DNA of 64,000 nt from MED-G16 sp964467915 (GTDB lineage: Bacteria; Bacteroidota; Bacteroidia; Cytophagales; MED-G16). Both the position numbers and the translations under genes were made by a program. The notes under the pieces were generated by a model that was given only the letters and a program-made list of their open reading frames with translations, was not told the origin of the DNA and did not search any database. The DNA is taken from positions 1-64,000 of the forward strand of contig CAYXSW010000002.1 in the NCBI GenBank assembly GCA_964467915.1. The letters are read 5' to 3'. This document shows positions 8,144 to 16,459 of the stretch, one piece after another (within the stretch, counting starts at the first letter, position 1; every line of letters begins with the position of its first letter).

Positions 8144-11100
8144 ATGAAAAAATATCTTATTTTTTTTATTTTACTCTCTACTAAATACCCATTATTCTCG
8201 CAACCATATTTCAATGAGATATCTTCTTCTCTTGATTTCAACCATTCGTATCTTCAAGGAGTTTCAGGTGCTGGTGTAAGTTTTGTTGATTTTGATCTAG
8301 ACGGTTTAGATGATATAACAATACCAACTAATGGTAGTACTTCAGTCCTTTTTTTAAAAAATAATGGAGATAAATTATACCCCTTATCTCTTGGTATTGA
8401 CTTTCCTTATCAAATAAAACAAGTACTTTGGATTGATTTTGATAATGATTTTGATAAGGACTTGTATGTCTCTTCATTTAGTGGTAAAAATATACTCTAT
8501 GAGAACAATGGATTTTTTAATTTTATTGACATTACATCTTCAGTTAATTTACCAGATTCTGTATCAAATTCTTTTGGTTCCTCATGGTCTGATATAAATA
8601 ATGATGGATACCTTGACTTATTACAGACATACAGATCAGGAGATAGCATAAATAATACTGTAAGGCTATACTTAAATTATGAGGGAAAATCTTTCCTTGA
8701 TATAACAAAAATTTCATCTATTTCAGAAGTAAATAAGTTACCTTTCTGTGCTACATTTATTGATATAGATAATAATAATGTCCAGGATCTTTACATAGCT
8801 AATGATAAGTCTTCGGGGAACTCCCTTTACTACAACAATTTAGATTCTACCTTTTCAAATATAAGTATTCAGTCTAATACTGGTGTTAAAATGGATGCTA
8901 TGTCAGTGACGGTAGGAGACTTTAATAATGATTCTTATTATGATATCTACTCTACAAATTTAGAAGAAGGAAATAAGCTATTTGTAAATAATCAAGACCT
9001 TACCTTTACTGAACGTGCTGATGATATAGGAGTTCCTTTTAATGCTGAGGGATGGGGAGCTCAGTTTGAAGATTTTGATATGGATGGTTATGAGGACCTT
9101 TACGTAAGTGGGTCACTTGTTGGGTCTAATGTTAATTCTAGTGCATATTATTCAAATATTTTTGGAAAATATTTTGAGAAAAATATTTCAGTAGGTTTAG
9201 ATTCTGATACGGTGTCTAGTTATGGAAATGCAGTAGGAGACATAAATAATGATGGTTACCCTGATATTGTAGTATTAAACATGGAGCCTTTTAATTCTTT
9301 TCTTTTTAAAAACACTTACTCTGGAACTAATAACTGGCTCAAAGTTAATTTGGTTGGTTTCAACTCAAGTAGTGATGCGTATGGTTCAAGAGTAGTTTTA
9401 TATGTTGATAATAAAATTATTTCACGTGGTAAATTTTCCACAGAGGGGTACCTTTCACAGAACTCTAATACTTTATTCTTTGGTTTAGGCGGTAGCTCAA
9501 TAGTTGATAGTTTAAAGGTGTACTGGCCTTCAGGTGATATTGATATTCTTTATCAAATAGAAGGGAATAAATTAATAAATATAAATGAGGGCTCTACTTC
9601 TTTAATTCCAAAGATATATTCAGTTAGTAATTCTTTTTGTGATGGTAGTCTATTATCCTTAGAGACAGGTTACTATCATAGGTATGAATGGTCTACAGGA
9701 GACACAACTCAAAATATAAGTATTAGTCAAGGTGGAAATTATTTTGTTAATGTTTATGATGAAGAAGGTACTACGTTCTCTTCTGATACTATAATAATTG
9801 AAAAAACATCTCCCCCAGATTTTGATATGGTTGTCAAAGATATTACGAACCAGCATACTAGCTCAATTCAGATAAATAACATCAACTTAGATAATGATTA
9901 TTATATATCATTAGACGGAGGTTCATACTTTAAAAATAAATTTATATTTTATAATTTGAGTTCAGGCTCACACACTATATCTGTAAGAGATGAATATGGA
10001 TGCGAGACAACTAAAAATTTTGAGATAAAAAATTTAGTTAAAGATTCAGGAAACTCAGAGTTCTCAAATCAGTCCATAGCAAGAAAATGGATGGAGGTGT
10101 TATTACAAGCAATTAGGGATGACCTAGCAAGACCACCTATTCATGCTAGAAACTTGTTTCACCTCTCTTCAGTAATGTATGATGCGTTTGTTATCAAGGA
10201 AAAATTAATTAACAATAAAAATTTAACTCCTTTTTTACTTGATAAAACTATTAATGAAACCAAGTATCCTTTCGATTACCCTACATATGTTGATCATGAA
10301 GAATATATAGAAAAAATTATTTCTTATGCTTCATATAATTTCATAAGACACAGATTTAAAAATTCAGTTGGCGTAATTGATACTTATAAAAGAGTAGACT
10401 CACTTATGATAACATTAGATTATGATATCACTTATGATAAGATCGATTATTTGTCAGGAGATCCGAGATCTATTGGTAATTATTTAAATAAAATATATTC
10501 AGATTATGGATTTCTTGATAATTCAAATGAAATAAATGATTACTCAAGTAATTATTATTCACCGGTTAATCCTCCACTGGATTTAGATTCTTATGGTAAC
10601 CCTGACGTGATAGATCCAAATAGGTGGCAACCACTAAAGATTTCAAATTTTATTGATCAGTCTGGAAATTTAATTGAGGGTATTCCAAAATTTATTTCGC
10701 CGGAATGGGGAAATGTAATTCCTTTTGCTCTCAAGGAAGAAGACTTAGTTATTAAGTTGAGAGATGATAATATCTATAAAATTTATCATGACCCTGGGCC
10801 CCCGCCTCTTCTAGATACCTTAAATCAAGGCAAATTAGATTCCTTATTTAAAAATTCATTTTCTATGGTTTCAATTTGGGGTTCTCATCTTGATAGGTCT
10901 GATGGGGTTTTTTTAGATATATCTCCTAACTCAATTGGAAACTTAACTTCTTACCCTAATGATTTTCTAGACTATCATAATCTATATAAATATTTTGATG
11001 GAGGTGATATAGGTCTTGGACATGAAATAAATCCTTTTAATAACCAGAAATACACGGAACAAATTGTGCCAAGGGGTGATTACACAAGGGTTCTTGCAGA

Positions 11101-12214
11101 GTTTTGGGCTGATGGACCTGATTCCGAGACACCTCCTGGACATTGGTTTGTTATATTAAATGAAGTGAATGATGATGATGATCTAATAAGAAAATTTAAA
11201 GGAATAGGAGAAGAGTTAGATAGACTTGATTGGGATGTAAAATCTTATTTTTTAATGGGTGGAGCTATGCATGATGCCGCAATTTCTGCGTGGGGATCAA
11301 AAGGATATTATGATTATGCTAGGCCAATTTCTGTTATCAGGTATTTATCGGAAAACGGGCAGTCAACTCATGAAGATTCTACAAATTATAACCCAAATGG
11401 ATTCCCACTAATTGAAGGGTATATTGAGATGGTGTCTTTAGGTGATCCGTTAGTCGGGGAGAACAATAAGAATTTAGGAAAAGTGAAATTATATACATGG
11501 AAGGGTTTTAGTGAATCTACTTCATCCGATGTTGAGAAGGGTTCAGGATGGATACTAGCTGAAGAATGGTGGCCATACCAAAGACCAAGTTTTGTTACTC
11601 CTCCTTTTGCAGGGTATATTTCAGGACATTCAACATACTCTAGTGCAGCTGCAACAATATTAGAAAAATTAACTGGGAGTGAATTTTTTCCAGGTGGAAT
11701 GGGAGAATTTATCATACCTAAAAATAATTTTCTTGTCTTTGAGAACGGACCCTCTGTTGATATGAAATTACAGTGGGCAACATTTAGAGATGCTGCTGAT
11801 CAATGCTCTCTTTCTCGTATATGGGGAGGGATTCACCCATATATCGATGACATACCTGGTAGAATAATGGGTAAGACTATAGGTGAAGACGCTTTTTCAA
11901 AGGGACAACTTTTATTTGAAGAAAAAAGTGTTGTCACAGGAAATGAATTTATAGATAATATAGTATCTGTGTACCCTAATCCTTTACCTTCTGATCGAAA
12001 TTTAGTTGTATTAAATGAAACTTCTAAAAATATTGATAAAGTAGAACTATTCAATTTATCTGGTGAAATTATTTTTTCAAAGAATCTTAATGATAACAAT
12101 AAAAAAATTATATTGAAACTTAATAATTTAGCTAGTGGTATTCATTTACTTTTGATTCATTTTGAAGATGGCTCAGGAAAATCAACTAAAATTATTTTAA
12201 ATGATGATTTCTAA
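8144..12214 (+). CDS. Secreted FG-GAP/ASPIC - vanadium haloperoxidase fusion with T9SS tail
   Basis: A 1356-residue secreted protein starting at the ATG at 8144 (signal peptide M-K-K-Y to F-S-Q). TTG and GTG codons just upstream are less likely starts because they sit on the terminator tail. Residues about 25-400 are FG-GAP/VCBS repeats with D-x-D/N-x-D-G calcium-loop motifs, followed by an ASPIC/UnbV domain at about 405-490 (V-Y-W-P-S-G). About 500-620 look like Ig/SprB-type beta modules. Residues about 640-1265 are a vanadium-dependent haloperoxidase/PAP2-like domain with all three active-site motifs: K-x6-R-P at K1053-P1061, S-G-H at 1160-1162 (candidate acid-base His1162), and S-R-x3-G-x-H-x3-D at 1224-1235 (candidate vanadate ligand His1231). 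The last 80 residues are a T9SS type A sorting domain (V-Y-P-N-P). Intact motifs suggest an active enzyme; a phosphatase in the same fold cannot be excluded. Confidence 0.88.
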   Translation: MKKYLIFFILLSTKYPLFSQPYFNEISSSLDFNHSYLQGVSGAGVSFVDFDLDGLDDITIPTNGSTSVLFLKNNGDKLYPLSLGIDFPYQIKQVLWIDFDNDFDKDLYVSSFSGKNILYENNGFFNFIDITSSVNLPDSVSNSFGSSWSDINNDGYLDLLQTYRSGDSINNTVRLYLNYEGKSFLDITKISSISEVNKLPFCATFIDIDNNNVQDLYIANDKSSGNSLYYNNLDSTFSNISIQSNTGVKMDAMSVTVGDFNNDSYYDIYSTNLEEGNKLFVNNQDLTFTERADDIGVPFNAEGWGAQFEDFDMDGYEDLYVSGSLVGSNVNSSAYYSNIFGKYFEKNISVGLDSDTVSSYGNAVGDINNDGYPDIVVLNMEPFNSFLFKNTYSGTNNWLKVNLVGFNSSSDAYGSRVVLYVDNKIISRGKFSTEGYLSQNSNTLFFGLGGSSIVDSLKVYWPSGDIDILYQIEGNKLININEGSTSLIPKIYSVSNSFCDGSLLSLETGYYHRYEWSTGDTTQNISISQGGNYFVNVYDEEGTTFSSDTIIIEKTSPPDFDMVVKDITNQHTSSIQINNINLDNDYYISLDGGSYFKNKFIFYNLSSGSHTISVRDEYGCETTKNFEIKNLVKDSGNSEFSNQSIARKWMEVLLQAIRDDLARPPIHARNLFHLSSVMYDAFVIKEKLINNKNLTPFLLDKTINETKYPFDYPTYVDHEEYIEKIISYASYNFIRHRFKNSVGVIDTYKRVDSLMITLDYDITYDKIDYLSGDPRSIGNYLNKIYSDYGFLDNSNEINDYSSNYYSPVNPPLDLDSYGNPDVIDPNRWQPLKISNFIDQSGNLIEGIPKFISPEWGNVIPFALKEEDLVIKLRDDNIYKIYHDPGPPPLLDTLNQGKLDSLFKNSFSMVSIWGSHLDRSDGVFLDISPNSIGNLTSYPNDFLDYHNLYKYFDGGDIGLGHEINPFNNQKYTEQIVPRGDYTRVLAEFWADGPDSETPPGHWFVILNEVNDDDDLIRKFKGIGEELDRLDWDVKSYFLMGGAMHDAAISAWGSKGYYDYARPISVIRYLSENGQSTHEDSTNYNPNGFPLIEGYIEMVSLGDPLVGENNKNLGKVKLYTWKGFSESTSSDVEKGSGWILAEEWWPYQRPSFVTPPFAGYISGHSTYSSAAATILEKLTGSEFFPGGMGEFIIPKNNFLVFENGPSVDMKLQWATFRDAADQCSLSRIWGGIHPYIDDIPGRIMGKTIGEDAFSKGQLLFEEKSVVTGNEFIDNIVSVYPNPLPSDRNLVVLNETSKNIDKVELFNLSGEIIFSKNLNDNNKKIILKLNNLASGIHLLLIHFEDGSGKSTKIILNDDF

Positions 12215-13514
12215 AAAGTATTCATTTCTTATTTTATTAATAATAACATCTTGCTCTAAAAAAAATAATTTTAATCAAGTTTCTATTGATTTACCAAATT
12301 ATAATCATTCAAAATATCATGTTAATTTTAATACGGATTTTAATACTTCAACTAAAGTATTATATTGGTCAGATAAAAATGAGATTATTTCCTCTTTAAC
12401 ATATCAAGGAGATTCTTTTGATATAGTATTGCCTTATCTAAAACCATCATCTAGTTATTCTTTTAAAATAACTGAACTTTCAAAATCAAAAAATACCAAT
12501 TCTTCTATTTTATATTCATTTAAGACTAGAAGTTTACCAAATATTTTTCCTTCCTTTGATTTAGTAAAAGATTCTTCTTTTTCGTTTGATGGTTATCTTT
12601 TATTTAGAACCCAAGAAGATCCAGGTATTCAGTTTATGATGGATGATGACGGTGAAATAGTTTGGTATAATATTGCTGACTCAGTTTTATCTAGACCATT
12701 TAATATGGGATTAAATAACACCTATATTTCTTTATCTAAGAAAAATATTATTAATGAAGTAAGCTATGAAGGAGACACCTTATTCTCAAAAATTTCTAAT
12801 AATCATAGTTTTCACCATGATATTCTAAAATTTAGTGATAACACAAAATCATATTATGTAGGCCTTACATATGAATACTATAATTATTATAAAAATGGAC
12901 TTGATTCTTTAATGGGTGATGGGATTATTGTATATGATGAAAATGGTGACAAAATATGGAGATGGAATATTTTTGATCATGTGGATCCAGATGAAGAAGA
13001 CTATTTGATTCGTGATGACTGGAGTCACGCAAATGGGATAGATATCGATTCTGATGGAAATTATCTTATTTCATTTAGAAATTTTGATCAGATATGGAAA
13101 GTCAATTCTGTTAATGGAGAAGTTATCTGGAGACTGGGAAAGGGTGGTGATTTTAATTTAGATAATAATGATATTTTCTATCAACAACACGCAATACATA
13201 AAATTGATGGTAGTCATTACATGCTTTTTGATAATGGTTCAACAGAGTATAGGAAATCATCTAGGGCTCTTGTTTTTTCATTAGATGAGGCTAATAAAAA
13301 TTTTAATCATTACAAAAGTGTTTTTCTCCCAGATAGCTTATTTACATTCAAGCAGGGTAGTGTCTATTTGATTGATGATGAAAATTATCTTTTTTCAAGT
13401 TCAGTAAATAATAAAACAATAATATCAGATGATAAAGGAAAAATTTTATGGAATTTATCAAGTGATCATTCATTTTATAGAGTATATTATATTGATAAAA
13501 AAAGATTAATATAA
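12201..13514 (+). CDS. Arylsulfotransferase (ASST)-family lipoprotein
   Basis: A 437-residue protein with a lipoprotein-type signal ending I-I-T-S-C-S. The N-terminal part (about 25-110) resembles a fibronectin III-like domain. Residues about 130-430 form a beta-propeller typical of arylsulfotransferases, with F-H-H-D (His205-206), W-S-H-A-N-G (His276), Y-L-I-S-F-R-N, W-R-L-G-K-G-G and Q-Q-H-A-I-H (His330, His333). ASST enzymes move sulfate between phenolic donors and acceptors through a sulfo-histidine, without PAPS; I cannot say which histidine plays that role here. The start overlaps the haloperoxidase stop by 14 bases, so the two are translationally linked and probably act in the same process outside the inner membrane. 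Confidence 0.78.
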   Translation: MMISKKYSFLILLIITSCSKKNNFNQVSIDLPNYNHSKYHVNFNTDFNTSTKVLYWSDKNEIISSLTYQGDSFDIVLPYLKPSSSYSFKITELSKSKNTNSSILYSFKTRSLPNIFPSFDLVKDSSFSFDGYLLFRTQEDPGIQFMMDDDGEIVWYNIADSVLSRPFNMGLNNTYISLSKKNIINEVSYEGDTLFSKISNNHSFHHDILKFSDNTKSYYVGLTYEYYNYYKNGLDSLMGDGIIVYDENGDKIWRWNIFDHVDPDEEDYLIRDDWSHANGIDIDSDGNYLISFRNFDQIWKVNSVNGEVIWRLGKGGDFNLDNNDIFYQQHAIHKIDGSHYMLFDNGSTEYRKSSRALVFSLDEANKNFNHYKSVFLPDSLFTFKQGSVYLIDDENYLFSSSVNNKTIISDDKGKILWNLSSDHSFYRVYYIDKKRLI

Positions 13515-13556
13515 ATTTATATTGTACCTTTTGATCAGAGCTTTAAAAAGATTTTG

Positions 13557-14723
13557 ATGAGTTATTTTAAATTATTCTTTACATTTTTAAAAACAGGCAC
13601 AATTTCTTTTGGTGGTTATATGATGTTGATAGCTATGATCCAACATGAATTCTCTGTCAGAAAAAAAATTTTAAGCAAAAAAAAAATACTAGATGCTATT
13701 ACGATGGCAAGTTTTTTACCTGGTCCAATGGCTATCAATGTTGCGTCTTATATTGGCTTTCTAATTAAAGGATGGAAAGGTGCTATCATCTCATTTATTG
13801 GAGTTTTACTTCCTTCATTTATTATAATGGTTGTGTTTTCACATTTATATTTAAATTCTAGAAACATTCCAGGCTTCTCATCATTCTTTGATGGGGTAAT
13901 GCCTGTTGTTTCGGCAGTAATCTTTTCTGTTGGATTTGGGTTTTATAAAGATTCAAAAGATAAAACATTTGCATTATTACTTGTAATCCTAAGTTTTGTC
14001 CTCACCTCTTTAATAAAAGGATATATCTCAATTATTTTGCCTTTGTTGATATGTGGTGGTCTTAACTTACTTTATAATGGAGATAAAATTAAAAAAATAA
14101 CCAATCCAAAGAAAGCATTTATAAGGACAAAAGGGATCGTTATTGCTTCATTAGTCATGATCTTACTATTTGTTTTTTTAAATAATGCACCTATTAATTC
14201 TCTAAATTTTAATCTCTCAAAAGTTTTTGCTAATATATCTCTTACATTATTTGGAGGAGGGTATGTGTTTATACCTTATCTGGATAAAATTATTGTTGAA
14301 CAAATTGGTTGGCTTACAAAAAGAGAATTTATTGACTCAATTGCTATGGGACAAATAACTCCAGGCCCCATTTTAATTACAGCTACATTTATAGGATATA
14401 AGATTAATGGAATAACTGGAGCTTTTTTTTCAACTTTATCTATATTTTTACCTTCTTCAGTTGTAATTATCTTTTTTTCTAGGGTGTATTACTTCGTGAA
14501 AAAAAATACAACTGTAAAACTTATTATTAAAGGATTTAAAATTGGAATAATAGGATTAATATATTACTCTGGTTATATAATTATGTTCAAACAATTAGAA
14601 TCTTTTAATATTTTAAGTATTTCTATTTGTGTATTTTCTTTCATTATTTTAAATAAAACTAAAATCCATCCATTATTTTTGATTTTAATTTTTGGTCTCC
14701 TAGGATACTTTTTAGAAATATAA
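13557..14723 (+). CDS. chrA: ChrA-type chromate/oxyanion transporter (two CHR domains)
   Basis: A 388-residue membrane protein, about ten transmembrane segments, built from two chromate-transporter (CHR) domains. The first half has F-L-K-T-G-T-I-S-F-G-G-Y and F-L-P-G-P-M-A-I-N; the second half repeats this as L-F-G-G-G-Y-V-F-I-P and I-T-P-G-P-I-L-I-T. The ATG at 13557 is preferred over a TTG one codon earlier. Characterised ChrA proteins export chromate, a sulfate analogue; many members are untested and could move other oxyanions. It lies 42 bases after the ASST gene and 3 bases before the sulfotransferase gene, which makes a sulfate-related role worth considering (inference). Confidence 0.88.
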   Translation: MSYFKLFFTFLKTGTISFGGYMMLIAMIQHEFSVRKKILSKKKILDAITMASFLPGPMAINVASYIGFLIKGWKGAIISFIGVLLPSFIIMVVFSHLYLNSRNIPGFSSFFDGVMPVVSAVIFSVGFGFYKDSKDKTFALLLVILSFVLTSLIKGYISIILPLLICGGLNLLYNGDKIKKITNPKKAFIRTKGIVIASLVMILLFVFLNNAPINSLNFNLSKVFANISLTLFGGGYVFIPYLDKIIVEQIGWLTKREFIDSIAMGQITPGPILITATFIGYKINGITGAFFSTLSIFLPSSVVIIFFSRVYYFVKKNTTVKLIIKGFKIGIIGLIYYSGYIIMFKQLESFNILSISICVFSFIILNKTKIHPLFLILIFGLLGYFLEI

Positions 14724-14726
14724 CCA

Positions 14727-15707
14727 ATGAAATTTTTTCAAATAATTGGAACTCAAAGATCTGGATCTAATTTGTTTAGATTAATGCTAAATGAGTTCGA
14801 GAATGTTTTTGCTCCTCATCCCCCTCATCTGCTTAATACATTTTATCCTTTATTAGATAAATATAACAATCTTAAAAAGAAAAATAATTCACAGAGGTTG
14901 ATAGATGATATGCTAAAGTGGATCAATAATAATCCTATTAAATGGAATAATTTGCCAACTTCAGAAAGAATCTTAAGTTCCATAGAGAAGAGAAATCTTT
15001 TTGAGATATTTAAAGCTATATACACCTATAATAACCCAACTTTTTGGTGTTGCAAAAGCCTTCAAAATTTTAAATTTTATAATATTAAAGAATTTCAAGA
15101 TTTAAATCCTATATATATATACATATATAGAGATGGGAGAGATGTTGCCTCTTCTTTTAAAAAGGCTCCAATTGGGGATAAACATATATATTTTCTTGCA
15201 AAAAAATGGTATTCTGATCAGGCTATTTGTAATGAAATACAAAAGAGCACACCCACAGAAAATTTTTTTTCTGTGAAGTATGAAGACTTACTTGAAGATC
15301 CTAAAAAGGTTCTCAATAATTTTTGTGAAAAGTATGATATTAAGTATAATAAAAATTTTTTAAACTTTTATTTATCTAATGAATCTAAGAAAGCTTCTAA
15401 CTCAGGTGGTTTGTGGAAAAATTTATCTAAGCCATTAATTAGGAATAATAAAGAAAAATTTAAAGAAGAATTAAACGACAAAGAGGTGTTAATTTTTGAG
15501 TCTATCAATAAAAATATTTTAACTAAACTGGGTTATGATTTGGAGAATAATAATTCAAAATTAGATGTTTCATTCTCATCTGATGAATTAAAGGAATTTA
15601 AAAACATCAATGAAGAACTTAAGTCATTGATAATGTCAAATAAAAAATTAGCCGAGATAGACCTAAGAGCTAAACAAAGAAGGGAACTTTTAAAATCTAT
15701 AGGTTAG
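14727..15707 (+). CDS. Sulfotransferase-family protein
   Basis: A 326-residue cytoplasmic protein with the PAPS-binding signatures of sulfotransferases: the 5'-phosphosulfate loop G-T-Q-R-S-G-S-N at residues 7-14 and the 3'-phosphate motif Y-R-D-G-R-D-V-A-S-S-F at about 133-143. A later segment, V-K-Y-E-D-L-L-E-D-P, is also conserved in the family. It would transfer sulfate from PAPS to a hydroxyl or amine; the acceptor is unknown. The last 50 residues are charged and helical, outside the usual core. It starts 3 bases after chrA. Its end overlaps the end of the convergent lpxH by 4 bases. Confidence 0.85.
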   Translation: MKFFQIIGTQRSGSNLFRLMLNEFENVFAPHPPHLLNTFYPLLDKYNNLKKKNNSQRLIDDMLKWINNNPIKWNNLPTSERILSSIEKRNLFEIFKAIYTYNNPTFWCCKSLQNFKFYNIKEFQDLNPIYIYIYRDGRDVASSFKKAPIGDKHIYFLAKKWYSDQAICNEIQKSTPTENFFSVKYEDLLEDPKKVLNNFCEKYDIKYNKNFLNFYLSNESKKASNSGGLWKNLSKPLIRNNKEKFKEELNDKEVLIFESINKNILTKLGYDLENNNSKLDVSFSSDELKEFKNINEELKSLIMSNKKLAEIDLRAKQRRELLKSIG

Positions 15708-16459
15708 CTAGATTTAAGCTTAAAATTTTTTCCATCAGACTCAAGATAAGGTGAGCTTGTCATCCACTCCCCACAATTAAAATAATAACAACCTTCAGAT
15801 AGCTTTTTTTTCGTTTTAAGGTGACTATGACCAAAAATAAAGACATCAATATTGTTTTCTTTTTTATATTCTATACAATAGTCTATTATTCTTTTATCAT
15901 TTCTCTTTGCATTTTCAGAAATATTCATCATTTTTTTTGATCCTGAAAGAAATTTACCTAGAGGTATACCTATGTCAGGATGAACCCACCTGAATAAAAA
16001 TTGACAAATTTTATTTTTAAAAATTAACTTTAAAAATTTAAAACCGATGTCTCCCTTTCCAATACCATCACCGTGACCTACAAGGATGGGTGTTTCATTT
16101 AAAAGAAATTTTTGAGGCTTATTATATATTTTAATTCCAAGTTCTTGAAAATAATTTAGAACCCACATATCACGATTACCTAAGAAATAATGGAAATTAA
16201 TTCCTTTATCTATTAAGTTAGAAATAGTAGAAAGAAATCTTAAATTTTCTTTAGGTATGACATTTCTATATTCAAACCAAAAATCAAAAACGTCACCCAT
16301 CAGGAAAACTTCTTGAGCATCTTTACCTATATTATTTAACCAGGAAATTATTTTTTCTTCTCTATTAGATGATGATATTTTATTGGGTCTACCTAGATGA
16401 AAGTCACCAGCAAAATATGCTTTTTTATTCGTCTTTAACTGAAGATTGATCTGTTTCAT
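15704..16459 (-). CDS. lpxH: UDP-2,3-diacylglucosamine diphosphatase (LpxH-type)
   Basis: A 251-residue calcineurin-like metallophosphoesterase. Metal-binding motifs are in the expected order: G-D-F-H-L-G (18-23), G-D-V-F-D-F-W (55-61), G-N-R-D near 95, H-G-D-G near 130 and G-H-S-H near 210. The F-D-F-W and N-R-D contexts are typical of LpxH, which cleaves UDP-2,3-diacylglucosamine to lipid X in lipid A synthesis. Its start lies within the end of ftsH (35-base overlap), so it depends on the ftsH transcript. A related phosphoesterase of the LpxH family with another substrate is possible but less likely. Confidence 0.85.
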   Translation of the reverse strand: MKQINLQLKTNKKAYFAGDFHLGRPNKISSSNREEKIISWLNNIGKDAQEVFLMGDVFDFWFEYRNVIPKENLRFLSTISNLIDKGINFHYFLGNRDMWVLNYFQELGIKIYNKPQKFLLNETPILVGHGDGIGKGDIGFKFLKLIFKNKICQFLFRWVHPDIGIPLGKFLSGSKKMMNISENAKRNDKRIIDYCIEYKKENNIDVFIFGHSHLKTKKKLSEGCYYFNCGEWMTSSPYLESDGKNFKLKSS

